A DNA stretch of 16,648 nt from Sedimenticola sp. (GTDB taxonomy: Bacteria; Pseudomonadota; Gammaproteobacteria; Chromatiales; Chromatiaceae). Positions 7,785 through 16,630 of this stretch are shown here, piece by piece. Position numbers and translations under genes: made by a program. Positions within the stretch are counted from its first letter, which is position 1; the number at the start of each line of letters is the position of its first letter. Under the pieces are notes generated by a model that was not told the origin of the DNA, searched no databases, and saw nothing but the letters and a program-made list of their open reading frames with translations. Location: the NCBI GenBank assembly GCA_030590525.1, contig JAUUYI010000011.1, positions 1 through 16,648 on the forward strand. The letters are read 5' to 3'.

Positions 7785-7821
7785 GATTTAAAAATAGTAA
7801 AGGGGTGCCGAAGCACCCCTT
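7785..7821 (-). terminator. Intrinsic terminator after fba
   Basis: Bases 7800-7808 (AAGGGGTGC) and 7813-7821 (GCACCCCTT) form a perfect 9-bp stem around CGAA, which reads as the very stable TTCG tetraloop on the - strand. On that strand the stem is followed by TTTACTATTTTTAAA. It lies 42 nt beyond the fba stop, in the right orientation to end the central carbon cluster. A run of A residues on its other side (AAAGGGGTG...) gives little support for use in the + direction. Confidence 0.9.
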
Positions 7822-7863
7822 ATGCTGAAACGCCGAACCTGCCAGGCAAAAAACGCCTCTGGA

Positions 7864-8928
7864 TCAGCTGATCTTCGGATCCAGTTCGCCCTTCTCATAC
7901 ATCATGAACATGTGCTCCAGCGAGCTGGCATTGATCCGGGAGGCGTGACCGGCACATCCAAACGCCTCGTAGCGCGCCTTGCAGATCGCCGTCATTCCCG
8001 CGGTAGCTGCCTTGAGGAACTTGCGGGGGTCGAAGTTGGAGGGATTTTCCTGCAGGTGGCGACGCACTGAGCCTGTGGAGGCCATCCGCAGGTCGGTATC
8101 GATGTTGACCTTGCGTACCCCGTGCCGGATACCCTCAACGATCTCTTCCACCGGGACACCAAAGGTCTGTCCCATGTCACCGCCGTAGTCGTTGATGATC
8201 TTCAACCAGTCCTGAGGTACCGAAGAGGAACCGTGCATCACCAGATGGGTATTGGGGATACGGGCATGGATCTCTTTCACCCGATCGATGCGCAGAATAT
8301 CACCGGTGGGCTCCTTGGTGAACTTGTAGGCACCATGCGAGGTCCCGATGGCGATGGCCAGGGCATCCACCTTGGTCTGCTTGGCAAAATCAGCCGCCTC
8401 ATCCGGGTCGGTCAACATCTGGTCCATCTCGAGCTTGCCCACAGCCCCGACACCATCTTCCTCACCCGCTTCACCAGTCTCCAGAGAACCCAGGCAGCCC
8501 AGCTCACCTTCGACGGAAACACCACCGGCGTGCGCCATTTCAACCACTTTGCGGGTCACTTCGACATTGTATTCGTAGCTGGAGGGGGTCTTGGCGTCCT
8601 CCATCAGGGAGCCGTCCATCATGACCGATGAGAAGCCGGACTGGATAGAGCGCAGGCAGACTGCCGGTGAGGAGCCATGGTCCTGGTGCATGACGATGGG
8701 GATATGAGGGTAGGCCTCGATTGCGGCCAGAATCAGATGGCGTAGAAATGCCTCACCGGCATAGGAACGGGCCCCGGCAGAACCCTGCATGATCACCGGG
8801 CTGTCGGTCTCGTCCGCTGCCTGCATGATGGCATGCACCTGCTCCATGTTGTTGACGTTGAAAGCGGGCATTCCGAAATCATTTTCGGCCGCGTAGTCCA
8901 GCAGCTGACGCATGGAAATAAGTGCCAT
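7864..8928 (-). CDS. fba: Class II fructose-1,6-bisphosphate aldolase, Calvin-cycle subtype
   Basis: This 354-residue cytoplasmic zinc enzyme condenses dihydroxyacetone phosphate with glyceraldehyde 3-phosphate (and, in the Calvin cycle, with erythrose 4-phosphate). Visible motifs are HQDHGSS at 81-87, with the catalytic Asp and zinc histidines; VEGELGCLG at 139-147; SHGAYKF near 197-203, with a zinc His; MHGSSSVP at 231-238; and NIDTDLR at 275-281. The length and the spacing of these blocks fit the longer subgroup called Calvin-cycle subtype (cbbA). The frame runs 25 codons further upstream, but ATG at 8928 is chosen because it has AAGGAG 8-9 nt before it and matches the family N-terminus ([15 protein letters not shown]). 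It is the last gene of the - strand tkt-gap-pgk-pyk-fba series and is followed by a strong terminator. The 264-nt gap before it could hold a separate promoter. Confidence 0.96.
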   Translation of the reverse strand: MALISMRQLLDYAAENDFGMPAFNVNNMEQVHAIMQAADETDSPVIMQGSAGARSYAGEAFLRHLILAAIEAYPHIPIVMHQDHGSSPAVCLRSIQSGFSSVMMDGSLMEDAKTPSSYEYNVEVTRKVVEMAHAGGVSVEGELGCLGSLETGEAGEEDGVGAVGKLEMDQMLTDPDEAADFAKQTKVDALAIAIGTSHGAYKFTKEPTGDILRIDRVKEIHARIPNTHLVMHGSSSVPQDWLKIINDYGGDMGQTFGVPVEEIVEGIRHGVRKVNIDTDLRMASTGSVRRHLQENPSNFDPRKFLKAATAGMTAICKARYEAFGCAGHASRINASSLEHMFMMYEKGELDPKIS

Positions 8929-9192
8929 GGTATTTCTCTCCTTACAATAGGTTAATCTGATAATAGTACCTGGATCCTGCAAGTATTCGCACGCACATAG
9001 CACAACCTCTTGTCCCGTATAGCGATATGAAAAATCTTGGAAATCACAATAAGGATTCCACGCAATTTTTCATTCGCTCTACGAAACAATAACTTGCACT
9101 CTGCACACACGACTACTTGCAGGATCCAGGTGGTACCTGGGCCGGTGAGCTCAGCACGACCTCCGCGATGAACCCGTCGATGCAGGTGGTAT
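8929..9192 (-). other. pyk-fba intergenic region with 18-bp inverted repeat
   Basis: This 264-nt gap is long for an operon. Perfect 18-nt inverted arms lie at 8968-8985 (ACCTGGATCCTGCAAGTA) and 9114-9131, separated by 128 AT-richer bases. The right arm also runs into a local hairpin, CCAGGT-GGT-ACCTGG (9126-9140). On the - strand, TTTCCA...(16 nt)...TATACG within the AT-rich part could be a weak promoter for fba, but I am not confident. No small gene is supported here. Confidence 0.7.
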
Positions 9193-10647
9193 TCAATCCA
9201 CTGTGCGAGCGGAAATGATGTGTTCCCCCACGCGCAGTATCTTCATGACGTTGGTCCCACCTTCGACGCCGTTCAGGTCGCCCTTGGTGATAATGATCAG
9301 GTCCCCGGTCCTTATGGCTCCCCGCCGCTGCAGTTCCTCGACGATCTCCTCGTTGGCCTTCTGACTGTCGTGCGCCACCACATCGAAACTCACCGGGTGG
9401 ACCCCCCGGTACAGCGTCACCTTGCGGCGCGTTGCCACGTGGCCGGTCAGGGCATAGATCGGAATACCCGAGCTGATACGGGACATCCATTTGGGGGTGG
9501 AGCCGGATTCAGTCAGCGCAGCAATGGCCGCCACACCCAAGTGGTTTGCAGTATACATAGTGGCCATGGCGATAGCCTCGTCGACCCGCCCGAAGACCGT
9601 GTCGATGCGGTGGTGTGATCGAGTCACCTTGGACTGCTTCTCGGCCTCCCGGCAGACCCGGTCCATCGCCTGAACCGCCTTTACCGGATAACGGCCGGCC
9701 GCCGTCTCCGCCGACAGCATCACCGCATCGGTACCATCCAGCACGGCATTGGCCACATCGAACACCTCGGCACGGGTGGGGATGGCCTTCTCAATCATGG
9801 ACTCCATCATCTGGGTTGCAGTGACCACCACCTTGTTACCAAAGCGGGCCTTCTTGATCAGCATCTTCTGCACTGCCGGCAGTTCCGCATCACCAATCTC
9901 CACCCCCAGATCCCCCCGGGCGATCATGATCACCTCGGAGACCTCGATGATATCGTCGATAGCCTCCAGCGCTTCCGCCCGTTCAATCTTGGAAACGATG
10001 TCCGCCTTACCACCCGCCTGCTGCAGCAGATGGCGGGCCTCTTCCACGTCTGCCGCGTGGCGCACGAAAGAGACCGCGAGGTAGTCGGCTTCGATCTCTG
10101 CGGCAAACCGGATGTCCCGCCGATCCTTGTCGGTCAATGCCGGTGCCGACAGGCCACCACCCTTTCGGTTGATTCCCTTGCCGTCGGAGAGCACGCCTCC
10201 GACCATCACCCGGCAGACGATGCGATCAACGACCACTTCATCGACCCACAGCTCGATGGCGCCATCAGCGAGCAGCAACGTATCCCCCCGGTGTACGTCC
10301 CGAACCAGTTCCGGATAGGTGATCCCGACCCGATGCTGGTCACCCTCCCCGAGACCACAGCCGGCATCGAGGGTGAAGGTCTCCTCTTCCTTCAGCTGGA
10401 TCGGGCCATCCCGGAAACGGCCGATACGAATCTTCGGGCCCTGCAGATCCACCAGCACACCGACCTGGCGGCCGCTGGCCCTCGCCCGGTCACGAATGAC
10501 CTCCGCTCTCCAGGCATGCTCCTCATGAGTTCCGTGGGACAAGTTGAGCCGCACCACATCGATACCGGCACTGATCAGTCCATCCAGTACTTTGGGGTTG
10601 TCCGTGGCCGGTCCCAGGGTGGCAAGGATCTTGGTTCTTCTTGGCAT
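9193..10647 (-). CDS. pyk: Pyruvate kinase
   Basis: This 484-residue cytoplasmic enzyme transfers phosphate from phosphoenolpyruvate to ADP, giving pyruvate and ATP. It begins RRTKILATLGPATD, like the PykA (type II, AMP-responsive) group. It carries RLNLSHG (33-39), DLQGPKIRIG (67-76), the catalytic lysine in SKIERAEA (219-226), the signature IARGDLGVEIGDAELP (242-257), TATQMMESM (276-284) and PTRAEVFDVANAV (290-302). The C-terminal allosteric domain is complete (about 345-480). ATG at 10647 has GGAG 6 nt upstream. It sits 54 nt after pgk on the same strand. Pyruvate kinase beside Calvin-type genes is known in several autotrophic gammaproteobacteria and would drain fixed carbon to pyruvate. 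No sign of damage: all key residues are present. Confidence 0.97.
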   Translation of the reverse strand: MPRRTKILATLGPATDNPKVLDGLISAGIDVVRLNLSHGTHEEHAWRAEVIRDRARASGRQVGVLVDLQGPKIRIGRFRDGPIQLKEEETFTLDAGCGLGEGDQHRVGITYPELVRDVHRGDTLLLADGAIELWVDEVVVDRIVCRVMVGGVLSDGKGINRKGGGLSAPALTDKDRRDIRFAAEIEADYLAVSFVRHAADVEEARHLLQQAGGKADIVSKIERAEALEAIDDIIEVSEVIMIARGDLGVEIGDAELPAVQKMLIKKARFGNKVVVTATQMMESMIEKAIPTRAEVFDVANAVLDGTDAVMLSAETAAGRYPVKAVQAMDRVCREAEKQSKVTRSHHRIDTVFGRVDEAIAMATMYTANHLGVAAIAALTESGSTPKWMSRISSGIPIYALTGHVATRRKVTLYRGVHPVSFDVVAHDSQKANEEIVEELQRRGAIRTGDLIIITKGDLNGVEGGTNVMKILRVGEHIISARTVD

Positions 10648-10701
10648 GATGTCTCCGCGACAGGTGCCCTGATTGAGTGTGTCCGGCGGCCTACAGCGGC
10701 A

Positions 10702-11883
10702 TCAGTCGGCCGCACGCTGCTCCAGCATGGCCACTGCCGGGAGGACCTTCCCCTCCAGGAATTCCAGGAAGGCACCACCACCGGTAGAAATATAGGAGAT
10801 CCGATCGGCGATACCATATTTGTCGACCGCTGCCAGGGTGTCACCACCACCGGCAATGGAGAATGCCTCCGATTCTGCGACAGCGAGGCCGAGAGTCCGG
10901 GTACCTTCACCGAACTGGTCGAACTCGAAGACACCGACCGGGCCATTCCAGACGATGGTGCCAGCGGCCTTCATCATCTCCCCGAAACGGGCTGCGGTAT
11001 CCGGACCAATATCGAAAATCATATCGTCGTCCGTCACATCTTCCACTTTTTTGACCGTGGCCTCCGTGGTCTCTGAGAACGCTTTGCCACAAACCACGTC
11101 CGTGGGCACCGGGATCTCACCCCCCTTGGCCTTGGCCGCCGCCATCAGCCGCCTGGCCTCCTCCACCAGATCCTCTTCATACAGGGACTTACCTACATTA
11201 TGTCCCGCTGCAGCAATGAAGGTGTTGGCGATACCGCCGCCGGGGATCAGCTGATCCACGATGCCGGACAGAGACTCGAGCACGGTCAGCTTAGTGGAGA
11301 CCTTGGAGCCTCCGACGATGGCGGCCATCGGGCGCCTGGGGTTATCCAGCGCCTTGCCGAGTGCATCCAGTTCACCTGCCAGCAGCGGGCCAGCGCAGGC
11401 CACCGGGGCAAATTTCCCGACACCATGGGTGGAGGCCTGGGCCCGGTGGGCGGTGCCGAAGGCGTCCATCACGTAGATGTCACAGAGCGACGCGTATTTC
11501 TTCGACAGCGTCTCATCGTCCTTCTTCTCACCGACGTTGAAACGTACGTTTTCCAGCAGTACTACCTCTCCATCGGCAAGTTCAGGGGCCTGTTCCAGAT
11601 ACTCTTTGACCAGGCACACTTCTTTACCCAGCGCCTCGCTGAGATAGTCCGCCACTGGCTGCATGGAAAACTCAACGGCCGACTGACCCTCCGTGGGACG
11701 TCCCAGATGGGACATGAGCATCACCTTGGCACCCGCTTTGACACAGTGTTCAATGGTGGGCATGGAGGCGCGGATACGCTTGTCGGATGCCACCTTTCCC
11801 TCTTTGACGGGCACGTTCAGATCCTGGCGGATGAGTACCCGCTTCCCGGCGAGATCGAGGTCGGTCATTTTGATAACGGACAT
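10702..11883 (-). CDS. pgk: Phosphoglycerate kinase
   Basis: This 393-residue cytoplasmic enzyme interconverts 3-phosphoglycerate plus ATP with 1,3-bisphosphoglycerate plus ADP. In a Calvin setting it runs in the ATP-consuming direction and hands product to GAPDH. The N-terminus ([20 protein letters not shown]) is almost the enterobacterial Pgk start. The substrate-binding RxDxN motif is at 19-23, SHLGRP at 58-63 and [12 protein letters not shown] in the middle. The nucleotide-binding C-terminal half shows [27 protein letters not shown] and [14 protein letters not shown]. Full length for the family. ATG at 11883 follows AAGGAG by 9 nt, a strong initiation site. It is preceded by an unusually long 241-nt gap after gap, which holds hairpins, and followed closely by pyk, so pgk-pyk may form a transcription or stability unit distinct from tkt-gap. 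Confidence 0.97.
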   Translation of the reverse strand: MSVIKMTDLDLAGKRVLIRQDLNVPVKEGKVASDKRIRASMPTIEHCVKAGAKVMLMSHLGRPTEGQSAVEFSMQPVADYLSEALGKEVCLVKEYLEQAPELADGEVVLLENVRFNVGEKKDDETLSKKYASLCDIYVMDAFGTAHRAQASTHGVGKFAPVACAGPLLAGELDALGKALDNPRRPMAAIVGGSKVSTKLTVLESLSGIVDQLIPGGGIANTFIAAAGHNVGKSLYEEDLVEEARRLMAAAKAKGGEIPVPTDVVCGKAFSETTEATVKKVEDVTDDDMIFDIGPDTAARFGEMMKAAGTIVWNGPVGVFEFDQFGEGTRTLGLAVAESEAFSIAGGGDTLAAVDKYGIADRISYISTGGGAFLEFLEGKVLPAVAMLEQRAAD

Positions 11884-12124
11884 GCTGACAACTCCTTGTT
11901 TAAAACAGGTACTAGGTTCCAGGCACGAGGAACCGATGTTCGATCGATCAATAGTGGTGCTGACTCATGCGTCGGTGCACCGTTTCTGCAGGGCAACTGG
12001 ATGGATACGAAACCACGACTACCGGCATAGTTCCTATGCCAGACGTTACTCATAAAACAAATTCAGGTCCCAGGCACCAGAAATCCGCGCGGATCCCTGT
12101 TGCCCAGGACCTGCTACCTAGTCC
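11884..12124 (-). other. gap-pgk intergenic region with several hairpins
   Basis: This gap of 241 nt contains no supported gene. Reading in the transcript direction it holds the 50-bp near-palindrome just after the gap stop (own entry), then a perfect 7-bp hairpin GGCATAG-loop-CTATGCC (12024-12040). Near pgk lies GGTTCC...GGAACC (11915-11934). A degenerate block, AGGT(T/C)CCAGGCAC(G/C)AG on the + strand, occurs twice (11914-11928 and 12065-12080). The overall look is of repeat-derived DNA inserted between two genes of the same cluster. Confidence 0.65.
12052..12113 (-). terminator. 50-bp near-palindrome with T-rich tail after gap (possible attenuator)
   Basis: Bases 12064-12088 and 12089-12113 are reverse complements at 20 of 25 positions, with no loop at the centre (CCGC|GCGG). 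In the - strand RNA, four of the five mismatches become G-U pairs, so the hairpin is nearly continuous in the sense transcript. It begins 11 nt after the gap stop and is followed on the - strand by AATTTGTTTTATG. This resembles an intrinsic terminator or 3'-end stabiliser with an imperfect U tract, which could allow partial read-through to pgk. Confidence 0.55.
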
Positions 12125-13193
<1,069 letters not shown>

Positions 13194-13204
13194 CAATTCC
13201 GGGT

Positions 13205-15217
13205 TCAGAGCAGTGACTCCACCGCCTCGGCTACCTTCTCCGCCGTGATACCGAAGTGCTCGTACACTTCAGGTGCCGGAGCAGACTCACCGAAGGTGTC
13301 AAGGCCGATCACCTTACCGTTGAGACCCACATAAGTGTTCCAAAATGGGGTCACACCGGCCTCGACGGCCACCCGGGCCGTGACAACAGCCGGCAGGACG
13401 GACTCTCTGTAGCCTTCGTCCTGGGCATCGAAGGTATCGGTGGAGGGCATGGAGACCACACGGACCTTATGGCCCTTCCCGGCCAATTCCTGCTGGGCGC
13501 TCATGGCCAGCCCCACCTCGGAGCCGGTGGCGATGATAACCGCTTCCGGCACGCCCTCACAGTCAGAGAGGACATACCCCCCTCTGGCAATCCCGGCGAT
13601 CTGCTCCGGGTTGCGTTCCTGGTGCGCCAGCCCCTGGCGGGAGAGGATCAGGCTGGTAGGCCCGCCCTGCCGCTCCAGTGCCAGTTTCCAGGCGACGGCG
13701 GTCTCCACCGCATCGCAAGGGCGCCAGACGGACATGCGCGGAATCATGCGCAGGGTGGCGGTCTGCTCGACCGGTTGATGGGTGGGCCCATCCTCGCCCA
13801 GTCCAATGGAGTCATGGGTGTAGACGTGGATCGGGCTCAGTTTCATCAACGACGCCATGCGCAGGGCATTGCGGGCGTAGTCCGAGAACATCAGGAAGGT
13901 GGCGCCGTAGCTCTGGAAACCACCGTGTAGCTCGATGCCGTTCATGAGAGCGGACATACCGAATTCACGCACACCATAATGGATGTAATTGCCGGAGGCG
14001 TCATCCGGGGTGATCGGTTTGGATCCAGACCAGATGGTCAGGTTGGAACCCGCCAGATCGGCAGAACCGCCCATGAATTCAGGCACCAGCGGACCAAGAC
14101 CCTCGAGGGCGTTTTGAGAGGCCTTGCGGCTGGCGATCTTCTCCGCTTTCTGGTTGACTGAATCGACAAAGGCACTGGCCTTCTCTTCCCAATCCGGTAT
14201 CAGCTCTCCAGCCATGCGGCGCTTGAGCTCTACGGCCAGCTCAGGATGAGCGGCGGCATAGGCGTCGAAACGTCCGTTCCACTCACTCTCCGCGGCCTCG
14301 CCCTTCTGTTTGGCATTCCAACCGGCATAGATCTCCTCTGGCACCTCGAACGGGCCATAAGGCCAATCCAGCGCCTCTTTGGTCAGGACGATCTCATCCG
14401 CGCCCAGGGGGGCACCGTGACAATCTTCCTTGCCCTGCTTGTTTGGGGAACCAAAACCGATGATGGTCTGGCAGCAGATCAGGGTTGGCTTGTCGGTGAC
14501 GGAGCGGGCCGCTTCGATCGCCGCCTTGATCGCATCTCCATTGTGACCGTCGACCTTGGGGATGACATGCCAGCCATACGCCTCGAAACGCCTGGGGGTA
14601 TCGTCGGTAAACCAGGCAGCGCCATCGGCCCCGCCTCGCACCTCACCATCGATAGATATGTTGTTGTCATCATAGAAGGCCGTCAGTTTGCCCAGCTTCA
14701 GGGTGCCGGCAAGAGAGCATGCCTCGTGGGAGATACCCTCCATCAGGCAACCATCGCCCAGGAAGGTATAAGTATGATGATCGATGATTTCATGGCCATC
14801 ACGATTGAACTGGGCAGCCAGGCTCTTCTCAGCGATAGCCATGCCGATGGCGTTGGTGAGGCCCTGACCCAGGGGGCCGGTGGTGGTCTCCACGCCAGGC
14901 GCATAACCATACTCGGGATGCCCCGGAGTCTTGGAGTGGAGCTGACGGAAGCTCTTGATGTCATCAATGCTCAGATCGTACCCGGTGAGGTGCAACAGAG
15001 AATAGATGAGCAGCGATCCATGCCCGTTGGAGAGCACAAATCGGTCTCGGTCCGGCCACTTGGGATTGGCCGGATTGTGGCTCATATAATCGTTCCAGAG
15101 TACTTCCGCTATATCGGCCATACCCATGGGCGCGCCCGGGTGACCTGAATTGGCTTTCTGTACGGCGTCCATGCTCAGGGCACGGATGGCATTGGCAAGA
15201 TTTCTTCGCGAGGACAT
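13205..15217 (-). CDS. tkt: Transketolase
   Basis: This 670-residue thiamine-diphosphate enzyme moves two-carbon units between sugar phosphates, serving the Calvin cycle regeneration phase and the pentose phosphate pathway. The N-terminus [20 protein letters not shown] matches the family. Visible sites are SGHPGAP (24-30), SNGHGS (63-68), the GDG...DDNN ThDP/metal motif (154-186), [12 protein letters not shown] in the pyrimidine domain, and the C-terminal domain ending in [15 protein letters not shown]. Length fits the usual 660-670. The open frame runs 40 codons further upstream, but ATG at 15217 is chosen because GAGGGAAGG precedes it and homologues begin there; ATG at 15232 is a less likely alternative. 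It is the first gene of the - strand cluster, with 306 nt of non-coding DNA upstream that should contain the main promoter. Confidence 0.96.
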   Translation of the reverse strand: MSSRRNLANAIRALSMDAVQKANSGHPGAPMGMADIAEVLWNDYMSHNPANPKWPDRDRFVLSNGHGSLLIYSLLHLTGYDLSIDDIKSFRQLHSKTPGHPEYGYAPGVETTTGPLGQGLTNAIGMAIAEKSLAAQFNRDGHEIIDHHTYTFLGDGCLMEGISHEACSLAGTLKLGKLTAFYDDNNISIDGEVRGGADGAAWFTDDTPRRFEAYGWHVIPKVDGHNGDAIKAAIEAARSVTDKPTLICCQTIIGFGSPNKQGKEDCHGAPLGADEIVLTKEALDWPYGPFEVPEEIYAGWNAKQKGEAAESEWNGRFDAYAAAHPELAVELKRRMAGELIPDWEEKASAFVDSVNQKAEKIASRKASQNALEGLGPLVPEFMGGSADLAGSNLTIWSGSKPITPDDASGNYIHYGVREFGMSALMNGIELHGGFQSYGATFLMFSDYARNALRMASLMKLSPIHVYTHDSIGLGEDGPTHQPVEQTATLRMIPRMSVWRPCDAVETAVAWKLALERQGGPTSLILSRQGLAHQERNPEQIAGIARGGYVLSDCEGVPEAVIIATGSEVGLAMSAQQELAGKGHKVRVVSMPSTDTFDAQDEGYRESVLPAVVTARVAVEAGVTPFWNTYVGLNGKVIGLDTFGESAPAPEVYEHFGITAEKVAEAVESLL

Positions 15218-15523
15218 CAATCCTTCCCTCATTAGGCTGGTTAGAAATTCTTCACTCCGGCTCAGACCCCGGCTGGTCACTGGAAAATACCGATAGTAAC
15301 ATCCCGGCATTCCCCCTAAACACTCTTTGCATCCCATTCTTCTTCATGATAGGAAACAACGCTCTCAACAGCTAAAACCCAGGCCTACAGAGCTACCCTT
15401 CAGGCCGGCTGCTGGTCTTGATGATCCTCACATTTTAGAACAGAAGCGTATTCTTAACCGATTAACAACCCCCAGGCAACCAAACCGGCTTTATGGGGGT
15501 AGAAATAAAAACTCAAGGACCCA
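15218..15523 (-). promoter_or_regulatory. Upstream region of tkt, probable cluster promoter region
   Basis: This 306-nt gene-free region lies between the thioredoxin-like gene and tkt, both on the - strand. A stem ACCCCCA/TGGGGGT (15468-15500) with a 19-nt loop could weakly terminate the upstream gene. Next to it TTAACCGATTAA (15454-15465) has TTAA half-sites on both sides. This is of the general T-N(n)-A type bound by LysR regulators such as CbbR, but it is only a suggestion. I see no convincing -35/-10 pair; TACTAT on the - strand (15293-15298) is the best -10 candidate. Position alone argues for a promoter here. Confidence 0.35.
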
Positions 15524-16078
15524 TCATTCACGCCATTTTATCGAACACCCCATGCTGGGAATCTGCTGTTCCGGTCCGTTACCAGTCTCGGCCACCTGCT
15601 TCATCGCCTCGAACAGATCCCGGCGCACATCGGTGGGTGCTGCCTGCTTGCGGCTCTCATCCAGTCGCCCCCGGTACTGCAGTTGCTGATCGGCATTGAA
15701 ACCAAAGAAGTCAGGGGTACAGATGGCCCCATAGGCCCTGGCCACCGCCTGAGTCTCGTCATACAGGTAAGGAAAGGGGAACTGAAACGTCTCCGCCACC
15801 TGCACCATGTTTTCGAAAGAGTCCTCTGCGTATTCAGTCGGGTCGTTGGACATAATGGCAACGCTGTTGACACCGAGCGACTTCAACTCCCGGGTGTCTC
15901 GTACAATCCGATCCATCACCGCCTTCACATAGGGGCAGTGATTGCAGATGAACATCACCAGCAGCCCCTTGCTGCCACGGCAATCCTGCAGTGTCCAGCG
16001 CTTTCCATCAACGCCTGGGATGTCAAAATCGATGGCCGGCTGGCCAAAATCGCACACCGGGGTCTCCAGGGAAACCAT
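15524..16078 (-). CDS. Thioredoxin-fold AhpC/TSA-like protein with CNHCPYV motif
   Basis: This 184-residue, probably cytoplasmic protein has the thioredoxin/peroxiredoxin-like fold order. An N-terminal extension with DFGQPAIDFDIPGVDG leads to the strand GLLVMFICNHCPYVKA, with Cys45-x-x-Cys48 at the helix start. A SNDPTEYAEDSFENM block follows, then a cis-Pro-type segment (ICTPDFFGF, about 118-126) and QYRGRLDESR. This is the redoxin subgroup whose CNHCPYV signature replaces the usual WCGPC; its physiological partner is not known to me. There is no signal peptide or lipobox. The frame allows ATG at 16084, but AAGGAG directly abuts that codon, whereas it lies 7 nt before the ATG at 16078, so the latter is chosen. 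It is a stand-alone gene upstream of tkt; a functional link to the cluster is not shown. Confidence 0.85.
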   Translation of the reverse strand: MVSLETPVCDFGQPAIDFDIPGVDGKRWTLQDCRGSKGLLVMFICNHCPYVKAVMDRIVRDTRELKSLGVNSVAIMSNDPTEYAEDSFENMVQVAETFQFPFPYLYDETQAVARAYGAICTPDFFGFNADQQLQYRGRLDESRKQAAPTDVRRDLFEAMKQVAETGNGPEQQIPSMGCSIKWRE

Positions 16079-16287
16079 ACGCATTCTCCTTATTACGGGT
16101 CGTCTCCAACTTCTCCAGGCAGCGATTGTACGCCATCAGGAGGAGAAATAACCACCTTGCCCGGGTATCCGGGGTCAGTACCCTCTCTCTTGCCCCGACG
16201 AATGGGAGCACGAACGATCCCGGATCTGTCGTGTAACAGGTGCACCGGGGCATGTAGCCGCTGAGCGGCGAAGTGGGTCTTTTGGAT

Positions 16288-16416
16288 TTTAGAGTAACGG
16301 GCTATCCACTTTACGCAAGTTGATATGCAATGTTCAGATTCTCGCCAGGATCATGTCGGTATCGTCTGCGAAAAGTCGAGACACCTTGCGTGAAGTGGAT
16401 AGCCCATTTAGAGTAA
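16288..16416. mobile_element. MITE-like element with 21-bp inverted ends and 10-bp direct repeats
   Basis: Inverted arms at 16299-16319 and 16385-16405 match at 20 of 21 positions and enclose 65 nt. One base outside each arm lies a perfect 10-bp direct repeat, TTTAGAGTAA (16288-16297 and 16407-16416), as expected of a target-site duplication. Outside that, AAGTGGGT-CTTTT (16271-16283) and AAAACCCACCTT (16415-16426) pair imperfectly, so the element may have entered an older hairpin or be larger than the arms suggest. It encodes no transposase; a related full-length transposon would have to supply it. Confidence 0.6.
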
Positions 16417-16442
16417 AACCCACCTTGGCGCTGAAACCCGGG

Positions 16443-16475
16443 AGGGTGGGCACGCCTTTTGTGCCCACGCGGAAT
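16443..16475. repeat. GTGGGCAC hairpin repeat, copy 1
   Basis: This 33-nt unit has GTGGGCAC (16446-16453) and GTGCCCAC (16461-16468) as an 8-bp stem, followed by GCGGAAT. It matches copy 2 (16598-16630) at 32 of 33 positions. The AGGGTGGGCACG...GTGCCCACGCGGAAT wording is like dispersed intergenic repeats seen in other gammaproteobacteria. Confidence 0.8.
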
Positions 16476-16552
16476 ATAACGAATCCATATGGAATGGATA
16501 TCAATCCAGCCCATCTCGTACTTTCAATGCTGTAAGAGAATGCATGGCCGAT

Positions 16553-16582
16553 GGTGGGCATAAACAACATGCCCACCCTACG
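16553..16582. repeat. GTGGGCA hairpin repeat, divergent inverted copy
   Basis: GGTGGGCAT (16553-16561) and ATGCCCACC (16569-16577) form a perfect 9-bp stem around AAACAAC and are followed by CTACG, so the unit reads GTAGGGTGGGCAT on the - strand. It is related to the two GTGGGCAC copies but inverted and with a different loop. Confidence 0.7.
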
Positions 16583-16597
16583 TTCGAGGAGTCCGGT

Positions 16598-16630
16598 AGG
16601 GTGGGCACGTCTTTTGTGCCCACGCGGAAT
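16598..16630. repeat. GTGGGCAC hairpin repeat, copy 2
   Basis: The stem is GTGGGCAC (16601-16608) with GTGCCCAC (16616-16623), followed by GCGGAATAACG. It differs from copy 1 by one base in the loop region. Both copies share the tail GCGGAAT and then ATAACG or AACG, so the repeated unit is slightly longer than the hairpin. Confidence 0.8.

Noticed and set aside
8122..8631. + strand open frame of 169 codons opposite fba
   Set aside because: Antisense to conserved aldolase motifs; no independent evidence.
8929..9003. 25-codon N-terminal extension of the aldolase
   Set aside because: The internal ATG at 8928 has a strong ribosome binding site and matches family starts; the extension runs through one arm of the 18-bp inverted repeat.
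10030..11076. Long + strand open frame of 348 codons opposite pyk and pgk
   Set aside because: Both opposite-strand genes are certain from motifs. The frame spans two genes and their spacer, shows no family motif and has the composition of an antisense shadow of high-GC coding DNA.
11200..12030. + strand open frame of 276 codons opposite pgk and into the gap-pgk spacer
   Set aside because: It overlaps a certain gene and its tail crosses repeat-like DNA; no domain likeness.
14246..15148. + strand open frame of 300 codons opposite tkt
   Set aside because: It is fully antisense to the transketolase catalytic core, with no ribosome binding site or recognisable domain.
15218..15337. 40-codon N-terminal extension of transketolase
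   Set aside because: The ATG at 15217 has a Shine-Dalgarno sequence and the conserved family N-terminus; the extension shows no coding likeness.
16160..16173. CCCGG-GTAT-CCGGG palindrome near the thioredoxin-like gene start
   Set aside because: Only a 5-bp stem in GC-rich DNA with no T-run; likely chance.
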